64,000 nucleotides of DNA from positions 1 to 64,000 of the forward strand of contig NZ_AKKV01000007.1 in NCBI RefSeq assembly GCF_000269865.1, given 5' to 3'. This document shows positions 1-8,690 of this stretch, piece by piece. Each line of letters opens with the position of its first letter. The first letter of the stretch is position 1. The notes under the pieces are model-generated. The model worked only from the letters and a program-made list of their open reading frames with translations, was not told where the DNA came from and did no database searches. Source of the DNA: Fictibacillus macauensis ZFHKF-1 (GTDB lineage: Bacteria > Bacillota > Bacilli > Bacillales > Fictibacillaceae). Both the position numbers and the translations under genes were made by a program.

Positions 1-58
1 CTTCTGCCTTCACAGTTCGGGACTTTCACCCTATAGATTGTACCCATGCCAGGCACAC
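1..58 (-). mobile_element. 5' end of a probable group II intron (class C type), cut by the window edge
   Basis: Read on the minus strand, the sequence after the sigF terminator T-tract starts with GTGTG, the usual GUGYG 5' end of group II introns. It continues into GGGTGAAAGTCCCGAACTG and GTGAAGGCAGAAG, which I recognise as typical domain I sequence of Bacillus group II introns. The position directly after an intrinsic terminator fits class C introns, which home to terminator hairpins. Only the first 58 nt are visible; the rest, including any reverse transcriptase, lies outside the window. The family call rests on memory of related introns, not on a search. Confidence 0.72.
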
Positions 59-60
59 CA

Positions 61-102
61 AAAAAAATCAGATGAATGAGGTTACTCATCCATCTGATTT
101 TT
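61..102 (-). terminator. sigF terminator overlapping the sigF stop codon
   Basis: On the minus strand AAAATCAGATG-G-ATGAG and CTCAT-T-CATCTGATTTT form a stem around a 4-nt loop, followed by a T-tract. The 5' arm encodes the last residues of SigF and the loop holds its stop codon. The probable group II intron starts right after the T-tract. Confidence 0.85.
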
Positions 103-840
103 CATTTGTTTTAAAATTTTCTTTTCGAGCCGTGACACCTGCACTTGAGAGATGCCTAGGCGGAGCGCGACTTCGGATTGTGTCTGGTCCTTGTAGTATC
201 GCAAGTAAACGATGACTCGCTCTCGTTCATCTAAAGAAGCAATGGCTTCTTTTAAAGAAATTTTATCAAACCATTTGTTTTCTCCACTATCAGCAATTTG
301 ATCAAGCAATGTAATCGGATCGCCATCATTTTCATAGACTGTTTCGTGAATAGAGGCCGGTGCTCTTACGGCTTCTTGCGCAAGCACGGCATCTTCTACC
401 GAAATATCCAATTTCTCCGCCACCTCGTGTATTGTCGGGATTCTGCCTAGCGTTTTTGATAATTCATCTTTCGCCTTACGTACTTTATTTCCCGTTTCCT
501 TCAGAGATCGACTTACCTTAACCGTACCATCATCTCGGATAAAGCGTTGAATTTCACCGATAATCATTGGCACAGCATACGTAGAAAAGCGCACATCATA
601 CGATAAATCAAATTTATCGACCGATTTTAATAAACCGATACTTCCGATTTGGAACAAATCATCTGGCTCATAGCCACGATTAATAAAGCGTTGCACAACC
701 GACCAAACGAGTCGCATGTTTTTTTCTACAATTAAGTCACGCGCTTGTTGATCGCCTTCTTGACTTCGTTTAATCAATAGCTTTACTTCTTCATCTTTAA
801 CGAACGATTCGTTCTTGCCTCCCTTAACCTCAACATCCAT
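82..840 (-). CDS. sigF: RNA polymerase forespore sigma factor SigF
   Basis: This is the first compartment-specific sigma factor of sporulation and directs early forespore transcription. The 252 residues show sigma-70 region 2 (about 40-110, including EPDDLFQIGSIGLLKS around 57-72) and a C-terminal region 4.2 helix-turn-helix (about 220-248, SEVALRLGISQVQVSRLEKK). The length is normal for SigF. It is the last gene of spoIIAA-spoIIAB-sigF and starts 12 nt after the spoIIAB stop behind an AAGGAG ribosome binding site. By family knowledge it is held inactive by SpoIIAB and released by SpoIIAA. In B. subtilis spoVA genes follow; here a likely intron follows instead. Confidence 0.98.
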   Translation of the reverse strand: MDVEVKGGKNESFVKDEEVKLLIKRSQEGDQQARDLIVEKNMRLVWSVVQRFINRGYEPDDLFQIGSIGLLKSVDKFDLSYDVRFSTYAVPMIIGEIQRFIRDDGTVKVSRSLKETGNKVRKAKDELSKTLGRIPTIHEVAEKLDISVEDAVLAQEAVRAPASIHETVYENDGDPITLLDQIADSGENKWFDKISLKEAIASLDERERVIVYLRYYKDQTQSEVALRLGISQVQVSRLEKKILKQMKNQMDE

Positions 841-852
841 AAGGCATGCTCC

Positions 853-1293
853 TTAATTATAGACGGCTTTATTTTTGGCCAAATATTTTGTTACGTGAAT
901 CGTCGTCCCATACGCAGGCTCCGAAATCACTTCCACTTCATCCATGAAATTTTCCATAATCGTAAAGCCCATACCTGAACGCTCAAGCTCTGGCTTAGAC
1001 GTAAATAACGGTTGGCGCGCTTCATCTAAGTCTTTAATACCAAGTCCTTTATCGCGAATTGTCAGGCGCACCACTTCTTCATCAATGCTTGCTTCAATAT
1101 AGACAATGCCATCGGCTTGATTTTCATAGCCATGTATGATGGCATTCGTTACAGCTTCCGAAACGACCGTTTTAATTTCTGTTAATTCATCAACCGTTGG
1201 ATCGAGCTGGGCAATAAAGGCCGCAACAGTTACCCTGGCAAAGGATTCATTTTCACTAAGCGCAGAAAATTGAAGCTTCATTTCATTTTTCAT
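853..1293 (-). CDS. spoIIAB: Anti-sigma F factor / serine kinase SpoIIAB
   Basis: SpoIIAB binds and inhibits SigF and phosphorylates SpoIIAA. The 146 residues carry the GHKL ATPase signatures: N box [13 protein letters not shown] (about 46-58), G1 box RDKGLGI (about 80-86) and G2 box SGMGF (about 106-110). The start codon shares one base with the spoIIAA stop (TAATG), so the two are probably translationally coupled and made in matched amounts, as expected for partner-switching proteins. Confidence 0.98.
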   Translation of the reverse strand: MKNEMKLQFSALSENESFARVTVAAFIAQLDPTVDELTEIKTVVSEAVTNAIIHGYENQADGIVYIEASIDEEVVRLTIRDKGLGIKDLDEARQPLFTSKPELERSGMGFTIMENFMDEVEVISEPAYGTTIHVTKYLAKNKAVYN

Positions 1294-1643
1294 TACGCCA
1301 CCCCCAAGGATTGAAGAGCGTATTCTTCGCTCGTTTCAAGACGCATGATTTTAAATAAGCCAGACATGTCGAACAAGCGTTTCACCGCAGGCGAAATCGC
1401 ACACACGACCATTTCTCCTTGCTGACTTTTTATTTGCTTATAACGTCCTAAGATCACACCAAGACCTGAACTATCCATGAATTCTAAGTCTTCAAGGTTT
1501 AAAAGGATATGATCAATGTTTTTCGTTTTAATGAGCTCATCTACTTTTCGACGTAAGTCATCTGCCGTATGATGATCCAGCTCCCCTTCTAGTCGTATAC
1601 AAAGCACGTTATGCTTAATTTCAAGCCCGATGTTAAGACCCAA
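1293..1643 (-). CDS. spoIIAA: Anti-sigma F factor antagonist SpoIIAA
   Basis: STAS-domain protein of 116 residues that frees SigF from SpoIIAB when unphosphorylated. The motif [15 protein letters not shown] contains the phosphorylatable serine (S58 or S59 in this numbering; the conserved site is in DSSG). It is the first gene of the spoIIA operon. A SigH-type promoter lies 30-60 bases upstream, overlapping the terminator of dacF. A GGAG-rich ribosome binding site precedes the ATG. Confidence 0.98.
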   Translation of the reverse strand: MGLNIGLEIKHNVLCIRLEGELDHHTADDLRRKVDELIKTKNIDHILLNLEDLEFMDSSGLGVILGRYKQIKSQQGEMVVCAISPAVKRLFDMSGLFKIMRLETSEEYALQSLGVA

Positions 1644-1673
1644 CTCCTTCTCCTCCTTCTTCTTGATACTGAC

Positions 1674-1701
1674 ATTTTCGCTGAAAAAAGGACGAATTCC
1701 T
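1674..1701 (-). promoter_or_regulatory. SigH-type promoter of spoIIAA-spoIIAB-sigF
   Basis: On the minus strand AGGAATT (1695-1701) and GCGAAAAT (1674-1681) are separated by 13 nt. This resembles the SigH consensus and lies where the SigH-dependent spoIIA promoter is expected. The -35 element lies inside the downstream arm of the dacF terminator hairpin. No start-site data; match by eye. Confidence 0.55.
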
Positions 1702-1735
1702 TCACGCTAGCAAAACTAGTGAGGATTCGTCCTTA
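1682..1735 (-). terminator. dacF terminator
   Basis: Minus-strand hairpin: AAGGACGAAT pairs with ATTCGTCCTT, with further inner pairing CACTAG/CTAGCGTG, followed by a T6 tract. It sits between dacF and spoIIAA and should limit read-through into the spoIIA operon. Confidence 0.85.
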
Positions 1736-1758
1736 TCAGTCAAATTATGAGAAATTCT

Positions 1759-2919
1759 TTAATGAACCATTTCGCTAATGGTCCGCTTAAACAAACGCCA
1801 CCATGAAGCACTGTCTACATCTTCCGAAGCTAGCAACGGGCTTGACGTTACCACTTTACCATGTTGCATAATTTTCAATTCTCCGACAGGCTGGCCTTTT
1901 TTAATCGGCGCTTTTATGTTGTTATGCAGTGTAATAACGGACTTTGCTTCGCTGTTGCGATCGCCTTTTTTATTCAAAACGGAAATGCTTTCTGACGTAA
2001 CAGCTGCTAGTTTTGGTTGACTTCCTTTTTGTACATTTACTTGCTGAACGATTTGATAGCGATCATACAACCGTTTTGTTTCATACTGCGAGAACGCATA
2101 GTCTAACATTTTCGTCACTTGTGCATTGCGCTCTTTCGGATTAGGTGCACCCATAACGACGGCAATGACACGCATATCCCCTTTTTTCGCTGTTGCTGTT
2201 AGACAATATTTCGCTTCTTGTGTAAAGCCTGTTTTTAAACCGTCCACGCCAGGATAAAATTTCACAAGGCGATTCGTATTCACAAGCCAAAACTTTTTCT
2301 TCGTATTTTGGCGTAGAAAATCTTCATAAAGTCCTGTATACTTCGTGATTTCTTCATGTTTTAAAAGCTCGCGACCCATCATTGCCATATCGTGCGCCGA
2401 TGAATAATGCCCAGCTGATGGCAGACCTGTTGCATTTTTAAAAAACGTTTCTTTTAAGCCAAGCTGCTTCGCTTTTTTATTCATTAACTCGACAAATGCT
2501 TCTTCAGAGCCTGCGATTTTCTCAGCCATGGCGACTGAACCATCGTTCGCACTCCCAATAGCGATTCCTTTTAATAGATCGTGAACCGTCATTTCCTCAC
2601 CTGGTTCAAGGAAAATTTGCGAACCACCCATAGAGGCAGCATAATCACTGACACGTACCGCGTCATTACTTTTAATTTTCCCCTCATCTAAAGCTTCCAT
2701 AATTAAAATCATGGTCATAATTTTTGTCATGCTTGCTGGTGGTAGTTTCACATGTGAATTTTTATCATATAATAACTTGCCCGTATCTCGTTCAATCAAA
2801 ACAGCGGACGACGCATTCGGTACAAGCTCCTTCGTCGATTGTTCCTTAGCCAGGACGCCATTACCACTAGCTCCTACGAGTAAAATGACAGCGAATAACG
2901 CCATTATGTATCGTTTCAT
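1759..2919 (-). CDS. dacF: Sporulation-type D-alanyl-D-alanine carboxypeptidase DacF
   Basis: Penicillin-binding protein of the S11 family (386 residues) that trims the terminal D-Ala of peptidoglycan stem peptides. It shows a signal peptide (1-24, ending VLA), the SxxK site PASMTKIM (S63, K66), the SxN motif GSANDGS and the KTG motif DGLKTGFT. The longer open frame reaching 3036 is rejected: ATG at 2919 follows GGAGGGAACGAAC and begins the signal peptide. An upstream SigF-like promoter and the position before spoIIA match B. subtilis dacF, which is expressed in the forespore and shapes cortex cross-linking. Confidence 0.95.
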   Translation of the reverse strand: MKRYIMALFAVILLVGASGNGVLAKEQSTKELVPNASSAVLIERDTGKLLYDKNSHVKLPPASMTKIMTMILIMEALDEGKIKSNDAVRVSDYAASMGGSQIFLEPGEEMTVHDLLKGIAIGSANDGSVAMAEKIAGSEEAFVELMNKKAKQLGLKETFFKNATGLPSAGHYSSAHDMAMMGRELLKHEEITKYTGLYEDFLRQNTKKKFWLVNTNRLVKFYPGVDGLKTGFTQEAKYCLTATAKKGDMRVIAVVMGAPNPKERNAQVTKMLDYAFSQYETKRLYDRYQIVQQVNVQKGSQPKLAAVTSESISVLNKKGDRNSEAKSVITLHNNIKAPIKKGQPVGELKIMQHGKVVTSSPLLASEDVDSASWWRLFKRTISEMVH

Positions 2920-2948
2920 GTTCGTTCCCTCCATATTCAATGTACTCC

Positions 2949-2977
2949 TATTTTTTCCAACCACTCCTGCTTTATAC
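2949..2977 (-). promoter_or_regulatory. SigF-type promoter of dacF
   Basis: On the minus strand GTATA (2973-2977) is followed after 14 nt by GGAAAAAATA (2949-2958). The latter fits GGnnAnAHTR, the SigF -10 consensus, at every position. The location is about 30 bases upstream of the chosen dacF ATG. The SigF dependence of dacF is established in B. subtilis. Confidence 0.6.
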
Positions 2978-3017
2978 GTTTTCTTCAACAAAAAGCAAAA
3001 TCGGAAAAGGAAGGGAA

Positions 3018-3064
3018 CAAAAAACTCGAGGGGCAATGGTATGGAACCATCGTCTCCCTCGAGT
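3018..3064 (-). terminator. Terminator of the deoB-pnp-pnp-pdp operon
   Basis: On the minus strand CTCGAGGG pairs with CCCTCGAG, with an inner ATGG/CCAT helix, and is followed by TTTTTTGTT. It lies between the pdp stop and dacF. Confidence 0.85.
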
Positions 3065-3076
3065 TTTGTTGTTTTG

Positions 3077-4378
3077 TTATTTAATAATATCGTGAATAAG
3101 CTCTGGCGCTGGAACTTCTTTGTCTGTAAATGTATAAGCGTCTTTTAGCGTTTTTTCTGCAACAGCGATATCTTCCGCATTCGCATGGAAAATCGCAAGT
3201 GTATCACCTTTTGCTACCGTGTCACCGACTTTTTTCAGCAGAGTAATGCCAACTGCATAATCGATCGCATCTTCTTTCGTTTTACGACCCGCACCTAGTA
3301 ACATGGCAGCAATTCCAACAGATTCTGCATCAATGGCTTCTACATTACCTTCTGCTTCTGCTTTAATTTCAATATGATAGGCTGCTTGAGGCAACGTTTC
3401 TGGTGAAGTAATTTGATTGCCATTACCACCTTGGGAAACGACGAAATCTCTCATTTTCTCAACAGCTTTACCTGATTTTAGCACGTCTGTTAAACCTGCA
3501 TACGCTTCTTCAAACGTATCATACGCCCCACCAAGTACGGCCATATTCCCAGCAAGCGTTAAACATACTTCTGTTAAGTCATGATCGCCTTTTCCGCTTA
3601 ACACGTCAATCGCTTCTTTCACTTCATTCGCATTTCCGATTTCATGACCTAGTGGTTGACCCATATCTGTAATAATAGCAATCGTTTGACGACCCAATTT
3701 ATTACCGATTCCAACCATTGCATTTGCAAGCTTACGTGCGTCATCTAATGTTTTCATAAACGCACCTGAACCAAATTTCACATCAAGAACGATGGCATTG
3801 GAGCCAGAGGCAATTTTTTTAGACATGATTGATGAAGCAATCAATGGAATAGAGTCCACTGTGCCCGTTACATCACGAAGTGCATAAAGCTTTTTATCAG
3901 CTGGCGTCAAGTTTCCACTTTGGCCCACGATGGCAATTTTATGTTCATTTACATTATCAATAAATTGTTGCGTCGTTAATTCCACTTGGAATCCTTCAAT
4001 CGCTTCTAATTTATCAACCGTTCCACCAGTATGACCAAGTCCGCGCCCACTCATTTTAGCGACTGGAATGCCGACTGAAGCGACGAGTGGCCCGATAATT
4101 AAACTTGTTTTATCACCAACACCGCCAGTAGAATGCTTGTCTACTTTAATACCCTCAATTTTAGAAAGGTCAATTTGATCACCTGACTGCACCATTGCGT
4201 TCGTTAAATGTGCTGTCTCTTCTTCCGTCATTCCTTTAAAGTATACGCTCATTAAAAAAGAAGACACTTGATAGTCTGGAATGTTCCCCGCAGTATACCC
4301 TTCAATTAAGAAGTCGATTTCTTCCTTTGTCAGCTCTTTACCGTTACGTTTCTTTAAAATGATGTCAACTGCTCTCAT
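3077..4378 (-). CDS. pdp: Pyrimidine-nucleoside phosphorylase
   Basis: Cleaves uridine, deoxyuridine and thymidine with phosphate, giving the base and (deoxy)ribose 1-phosphate. The 433 residues match the nucleoside phosphorylase-II/glycosyltransferase family 3 fold: an all-helical N-terminus, the phosphate-binding stretch [10 protein letters not shown] (81-90), the [16 protein letters not shown] segment and a C-terminal alpha/beta domain. It is last in the operon behind two purine nucleoside phosphorylases and deoB, which isomerises the sugar 1-phosphates released. The start follows GGAGAGGGAACAT. Confidence 0.96.
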   Translation of the reverse strand: MRAVDIILKKRNGKELTKEEIDFLIEGYTAGNIPDYQVSSFLMSVYFKGMTEEETAHLTNAMVQSGDQIDLSKIEGIKVDKHSTGGVGDKTSLIIGPLVASVGIPVAKMSGRGLGHTGGTVDKLEAIEGFQVELTTQQFIDNVNEHKIAIVGQSGNLTPADKKLYALRDVTGTVDSIPLIASSIMSKKIASGSNAIVLDVKFGSGAFMKTLDDARKLANAMVGIGNKLGRQTIAIITDMGQPLGHEIGNANEVKEAIDVLSGKGDHDLTEVCLTLAGNMAVLGGAYDTFEEAYAGLTDVLKSGKAVEKMRDFVVSQGGNGNQITSPETLPQAAYHIEIKAEAEGNVEAIDAESVGIAAMLLGAGRKTKEDAIDYAVGITLLKKVGDTVAKGDTLAIFHANAEDIAVAEKTLKDAYTFTDKEVPAPELIHDIIK

Positions 4379-4413
4379 ATGTTCCCTCTCCTTTTAAGAA
4401 AAAAATTCTATTT

Positions 4414-5244
4414 TTACAGTGTTACGTCTTTTACAAGCTCTTTAACAAGTTGGATAAACTTCGGCTTTGTACGGTTTGCGACAGCAACTACTTGCTCATG
4501 TGTTAATGGCTCAAGCTCATCGGCAACCGCCATATCTGTAATACAAGAAATACCAATAACTTTCATACTCATATGACTTGCTACGATGACTTCTGGAACG
4601 GTTGACATACCAATTGCATCGCCACCGACTGTACGAAGCATGCGAAGCTCTGCTTTTGTCATGTAAGTTGGTCCTGTAATACCTGCATAAACACCTTGTT
4701 GGACGTTCACGCCAAGACGCGCTGCTGTTTCTTTTGTAAACGTTACAAGCTCTGGTGTGTAGGCTGTACTCATGTCTGGGAAACGAGGCCCAAGTTCTGC
4801 ATCATTTGGCCCGATGAGTGGATTTGCTCCAGTCATGTTTAAGTGATCTTCAATGATCATTAAATCGCCTGCCGCAAAGCTTGGATTCATTCCACCACAT
4901 GCATTCGTTACGAGAAGAAGCTTAACACCAAGTCCTTTCATTACACGAACTGGGAACGTTACTTCTTGCATAGAATAGCCTTCGTAAAAGTGGAAGCGTC
5001 CTTGCATCGCAAGTACTGTCTTTCCATTAAGTGAACCAATGACAAGTTTTCCAGCATGTCCTTCTACAGTTGAGACTGGGAAATGAGGAATATCACTATA
5101 ATCGATGTGAACCGCTTGCTCGATTTCATCTGCTAATTCTCCAAGACCTGAGCCGAGAATCAATCCAATTTCAGGGTGTAACCCGTTCATTTTTTCTGTA
5201 ATGAAGCTTACTGCTTCGTTCATTTTCAAAGATAAAGTTGCCAT
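4414..5244 (-). CDS. Purine nucleoside phosphorylase paralog with altered base-recognition residues
   Basis: Trimeric-type PNP of 276 residues: LGSGLGELADEIE phosphate loop, FPVSTVEGHAGKLV, QGRFHFYEGYS and MSTVPEVIVASH. It is a tandem duplicate of the next upstream gene, 13 bases away. Two base-pocket motifs differ from classical 6-oxopurine enzymes. GP[ST][FY]ET becomes GPTYMT, so the Glu equivalent to human PNP Glu201 is Met. ITN/ISN becomes ITD, so the Asn equivalent to human Asn243 is Asp. Asp there favours 6-aminopurines in engineered human PNP, so adenosine-type substrates are a reasonable inference, not shown. The enzymatic class is sure; the substrate is not. Confidence 0.9.
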   Translation of the reverse strand: MATLSLKMNEAVSFITEKMNGLHPEIGLILGSGLGELADEIEQAVHIDYSDIPHFPVSTVEGHAGKLVIGSLNGKTVLAMQGRFHFYEGYSMQEVTFPVRVMKGLGVKLLLVTNACGGMNPSFAAGDLMIIEDHLNMTGANPLIGPNDAELGPRFPDMSTAYTPELVTFTKETAARLGVNVQQGVYAGITGPTYMTKAELRMLRTVGGDAIGMSTVPEVIVASHMSMKVIGISCITDMAVADELEPLTHEQVVAVANRTKPKFIQLVKELVKDVTL

Positions 5245-5257
5245 TTATTTTTCCTCC

Positions 5258-6064
5258 TTAAATAGATTGAACAATGCCTTTAACTAAACCTAAAAAGTTT
5301 GCTTTAACGCGTTCTGTCGTTTCCATCACTTCATCGTGTGTTAACGGTTGATCCAAAATGCCTGCAGCCATATTTGAAATACAAGAAAGACCTAGTACTT
5401 CCATACCTGCATGACGAGCAACGATGACTTCTGGAACGGTTGACATACCGACTGCATCGCCACCAAGCGTACGAAGCATGCGGATTTCAGCTGGTGTTTC
5501 ATAGCTTGGTCCAGAGTTTGCAACGTATACGCCTTCTTGTAATGAAATCGATAAAGAAGTAGCGACCGAACGAGCCACGTCTTGCAGGCGTTTCGTATAA
5601 GCTTCCGACATATCAGGGAAGCGAACACCACGAGTTGGATCATTTGGTCCAATAAGTGGGTTATCACCTACTTGATTAATATGGTCCGTAATGAGCATAA
5701 GATCTCCTGCTTCAAACGAAGTATTAATCCCACCTGCCGCATTCGTTACGAGCACCGTTTCAACACCAAGCGCTTTCATAACAACAATCGGAAATGTTAC
5801 TTTTTCTAGAGAATAGCCCTCATAAAAATGGAAACGTCCTTGCATAGCAATGACTTGTTTGCCTTCTAATTCACCGATTACCAATTGGCCTGCATGACCT
5901 TCTACAGTAGAAACCGGGAATTCAGGAATTTCATTATAAGGAATCATAACTGGATTTTGAATTTCATCCGCTAAAATACCAAGGCCTGAACCTAGCACAA
6001 GGCCAATTGTTGGTTTGTTTGAAAGTTTACTTTCAATATAAGCTGCTGCTGTTTGGATGTTCAT
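5258..6064 (-). CDS. punA: Purine nucleoside phosphorylase, classical inosine/guanosine type
   Basis: Phosphorolysis of inosine, guanosine and their deoxy forms. The 268 residues keep all signature positions of trimeric PNPs: LGSGLGILADEI, FPVSTVEGHAG, QGRFHFYEGYS, NAAGGINTSFEAGDL, SGPSYETPAEIRMLR (base-binding Glu) and LSCISNMAAG (base-binding Asn). B. subtilis has one such gene (punA/pupG) in this position, between deoB and dacF; here it is followed by a diverged copy. The gene starts behind AAGGAGAACGTTGAC. Confidence 0.95.
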   Translation of the reverse strand: MNIQTAAAYIESKLSNKPTIGLVLGSGLGILADEIQNPVMIPYNEIPEFPVSTVEGHAGQLVIGELEGKQVIAMQGRFHFYEGYSLEKVTFPIVVMKALGVETVLVTNAAGGINTSFEAGDLMLITDHINQVGDNPLIGPNDPTRGVRFPDMSEAYTKRLQDVARSVATSLSISLQEGVYVANSGPSYETPAEIRMLRTLGGDAVGMSTVPEVIVARHAGMEVLGLSCISNMAAGILDQPLTHDEVMETTERVKANFLGLVKGIVQSI

Positions 6065-6085
6065 GTCAACGTTCTCCTTACTTTC

Positions 6086-7273
6086 TTAAGATAACTGATC
6101 GAGGAAGCTCGTTCCGTGTTTCGGAAGTGTTACATCATAATTGTCGGCAACGGTTGCACCAATATCGGCAAACGTATGACTTACGTTCAATGGCTTGCCT
6201 TCTGCGATGCCTTTATAGTAGACAAGTAGTGGTACATATTCACGCGTATGATCCGTGCCGTGATGGACCGGGTCATTTCCGTGATCAGCCGTAATAATGA
6301 GAACATCTTCATCGGTCATTTTCGCAAATACTTCTGGTAAGCGGGCATCAAATTCTTGCAGTGCCGTTCCATAGCCAATTGGATCACGACGATGGCCGAA
6401 CAACGCATCAAAATCAACAAGATTTAAGAAATTCAACCCTGTAAAATCTTGATCCATTGATTGAACAAGCTGATCCATTCCATCCATGTTGGACTTCGTA
6501 CGAATGGCTTCTGTAACACCTTCACCATCATAAATGTCGGAAATTTTCCCTAACGCAATCACGTCAAAGTGATTGTCACTTAACTCATTCATCACTGTAC
6601 GTTCAAATGGTTTTAAAGCATAATCATGACGGTTCGCTGTGCGTTTAAAATCGCCCGGTGAGCCAACAAATGGTCGTGCAATAATACGACCAACCATATA
6701 TTGATCATTCATTGTCATCTCGCGCGCCATCTTACAAATGTTATACAATTCTTCTAACGGTACTACGTCTTCATGCGCCGCAATTTGCAACACAGAGTCA
6801 GCAGACGTATAAACAATGAGCGCTCCTGTTTTCACATGCTCTTCGCCAAGTTCATCCAAAATTTCTGTTCCAGAAGCCGGTTTATTCCCGATAATTTTAC
6901 GACCTGATTTTTCTTCTAATTGTTGAATTAAATCAGCCGGAAATCCTTCTGGAAATGTTTGAAACGGTTGTTCAATATGAAGGCCCATGATTTCCCAATG
7001 TCCTGTCATTGTATCTTTTCCGTTGGATGCTTCTTGCAGCTTTGCAAAATGTGCCTCTGGGCGCTGTGCAACGGGTACACCTTGGATTTCACGAATATTA
7101 CTTAAGCCTAATTTCGCCATATTAGGCATCTTAAGACCGTTCATTTCGCGGGCAATATGACCAAGCGTATCCGAACCAAGATCATCAAAGCGTGCTGCAT
7201 CAGGTGCTTCCCCAATACCGACAGAATCCATGACGATTAAAAAGGTTCGTTTGAATCGTTTGTACTGTTTCAT
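6086..7273 (-). CDS. deoB: Phosphopentomutase
   Basis: Interconverts (deoxy)ribose 1-phosphate and 5-phosphate, feeding sugars from the downstream nucleoside phosphorylases into central metabolism. It belongs to the alkaline phosphatase superfamily: metal-site motifs [13 protein letters not shown] at the N-terminus, KDTMTGHWE and, near the C-terminus, [16 protein letters not shown]. Start chosen as ATG at 7273 behind GGAGGG; an in-frame TTG 15 bases upstream would place the ribosome binding site inside the gene. First gene of the salvage operon (B. subtilis drm). Confidence 0.96.
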   Translation of the reverse strand: MKQYKRFKRTFLIVMDSVGIGEAPDAARFDDLGSDTLGHIAREMNGLKMPNMAKLGLSNIREIQGVPVAQRPEAHFAKLQEASNGKDTMTGHWEIMGLHIEQPFQTFPEGFPADLIQQLEEKSGRKIIGNKPASGTEILDELGEEHVKTGALIVYTSADSVLQIAAHEDVVPLEELYNICKMAREMTMNDQYMVGRIIARPFVGSPGDFKRTANRHDYALKPFERTVMNELSDNHFDVIALGKISDIYDGEGVTEAIRTKSNMDGMDQLVQSMDQDFTGLNFLNLVDFDALFGHRRDPIGYGTALQEFDARLPEVFAKMTDEDVLIITADHGNDPVHHGTDHTREYVPLLVYYKGIAEGKPLNVSHTFADIGATVADNYDVTLPKHGTSFLDQLS

Positions 7274-7390
7274 AAGTAGTCCCTCCAAAAAAATCCATCA
7301 TTCTGCATCTTAACTAGTGTTTCCGTTTCATTAAAACATCAAACAAAAGTCGGGGATGTCAGAAGTCAGACATCTATCCACAAAAAGAAA

Positions 7391-8281
7391 TTACGCACGC
7401 GGATGGTATGAAGAATAAATATCTTTTAACCGCGCTTTAGAAACGTGCGTATAAATTTGAGTCGTCGAGATGTCTGCATGTCCGAGCATTTCTTGCACGG
7501 CACGTAAGTCTGCTCCATTTTCTAACAGATGTGTCGCAAAAGAATGTCGAAGCGTATGCGGCGTTAATTCTTTTTGAATATTCGCCTTTTGAGCTAACTG
7601 CTTTAAAATCTTCCAAAAGCCTTGTCGTGACAAACGATTACCATGATGATTAAGAAACAGTGCCGTCCCATTTTTCCCTCGAGAAAGCTTAGGTCGACCT
7701 CGTTCTAAATAACGCGTAATTGCTTCTGCTGCCATCGTTCCTAACGGGATTATTCGCTCTTTATTCCCCTTACCGACACACCGGACAAAGCCCATCGTTA
7801 AATGAACATCTCCTAAATCAAGTGAGATCAGTTCTGAAACACGAATACCTGTCGCATAGAGCAACTCAAGCATTGCTTGATCTCGTTGGGAAAAAGGAGT
7901 CGTCCCTTTTGGCGTATCTAAAAGCGCTTCCACTTCTTTCATCGTTAGTACTTTCGGAAGTTTCCGCTCGGCCTTTGGTGTTTCAATATGTACCGACGGA
8001 TCACTTTCGCATACTTTTTCACGCAATAAAAATTGATGTAGCGATCGGATCGAAGCGATATTGCGTGCAATCGTGGTCGTTGCCTTTCCGCCTTCCTTCA
8101 AATGAAGAAGATATCCGATAATATGGGAACGTTGCACATGATCCAGGTTGGTCACGTTTTCCTTCGTCTCAATATACATCGTATACTGAGAAAGATCTCG
8201 GCGGTAAGATTCGACCGTATTTTTTGAAAGACCACGCTCGACAGTTAAATAATGCATAAAATCATCGATAGGATCCTTCAC
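7391..8281 (-). CDS. xerD: Site-specific tyrosine recombinase XerD
   Basis: Chromosome dimer resolution at dif together with XerC. The 296 residues have an N-terminal SAM-like core-binding domain (about 1-95) and a catalytic domain with R147 (ATGIRVSEL), K171, H242 and R245 ([16 protein letters not shown]), H268 (LGHADI) and Y277 (TTQIYTHV). All catalytic residues are present. It lies between deoB and yqzK as in B. subtilis (ripX/xerD). Confidence 0.95.
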   Translation of the reverse strand: MKDPIDDFMHYLTVERGLSKNTVESYRRDLSQYTMYIETKENVTNLDHVQRSHIIGYLLHLKEGGKATTTIARNIASIRSLHQFLLREKVCESDPSVHIETPKAERKLPKVLTMKEVEALLDTPKGTTPFSQRDQAMLELLYATGIRVSELISLDLGDVHLTMGFVRCVGKGNKERIIPLGTMAAEAITRYLERGRPKLSRGKNGTALFLNHHGNRLSRQGFWKILKQLAQKANIQKELTPHTLRHSFATHLLENGADLRAVQEMLGHADISTTQIYTHVSKARLKDIYSSYHPRA

Positions 8282-8293
8282 ATTTAACGCTCC

Positions 8294-8530
8294 TTATTCA
8301 CCAGATTCAAAGAAAAACAGCAATCGTTTCAGCCAATCATTTCCTTGCTCACCGACTTCAGATGAGTTGGCTTGGTATACTTTGACTGCTTTTCCCTTCG
8401 GTTCATCATATTTATGATAATTTTGATATTCTTGATTCATCCATAGTAAGCCGAAATAAAAGATTAACGTACACACTGTGAATGAAAGAAAGATTTTGGC
8501 AGCATGCCATCCCGCTCTCCATGCTTTCAC
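8294..8530 (-). CDS. yqzK: Small membrane protein of the YqzK (DUF4227) family
   Basis: About 78 residues with one N-terminal transmembrane helix (IFLSFTVCTLIFYFGLLWM) and a short charged tail. The position between xerD and fur matches B. subtilis yqzK. I chose the GTG start at 8530 because AGGAGGATGGACAA precedes it; the longer frame to 8575 would run through that ribosome binding site. Function unknown; the family is conserved in Bacillaceae. Confidence 0.8.
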   Translation of the reverse strand: MKAWRAGWHAAKIFLSFTVCTLIFYFGLLWMNQEYQNYHKYDEPKGKAVKVYQANSSEVGEQGNDWLKRLLFFFESGE

Positions 8531-8653
8531 TTGTCCATCCTCCTGTACAAAACATATTAGTACAGGGTATGCCAATGGAAGAACAGAATATACGCATCAA
8601 TTTAAAAAATTGATGCTAACTTTACGTTAACTGATTGAGCGCGATTTGTAAAT

Positions 8654-8690
8654 AAAAAAGATGAGCTCCATTAGGACGTCTCATCTTTTT
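8654..8690 (-). terminator. fur terminator overlapping the fur stop codon
   Basis: On the minus strand AAAAAGATGAG pairs with CTCATCTTTTTT around a 14-nt loop that contains the fur stop codon. The 5' arm encodes the last residues of Fur (DETS). Confidence 0.85.

Noticed and set aside
1-60. Fragment of an rRNA gene
   Set aside because: The sequence fits group II intron domain I (GTGTG start, GGTGAAAGTCCC) and sits after a terminator; no rRNA match recalled.
2920-3036. 39-residue N-terminal extension of DacF
   Set aside because: A signal peptide starts at the ATG at 2919 with a good ribosome binding site; the SigF-like promoter lies within the extension.
7289-7390. Terminator between xerD and deoB
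   Set aside because: GATGTC/GACATC hairpin at 7356-7375 has no T-tract; evidence too weak.
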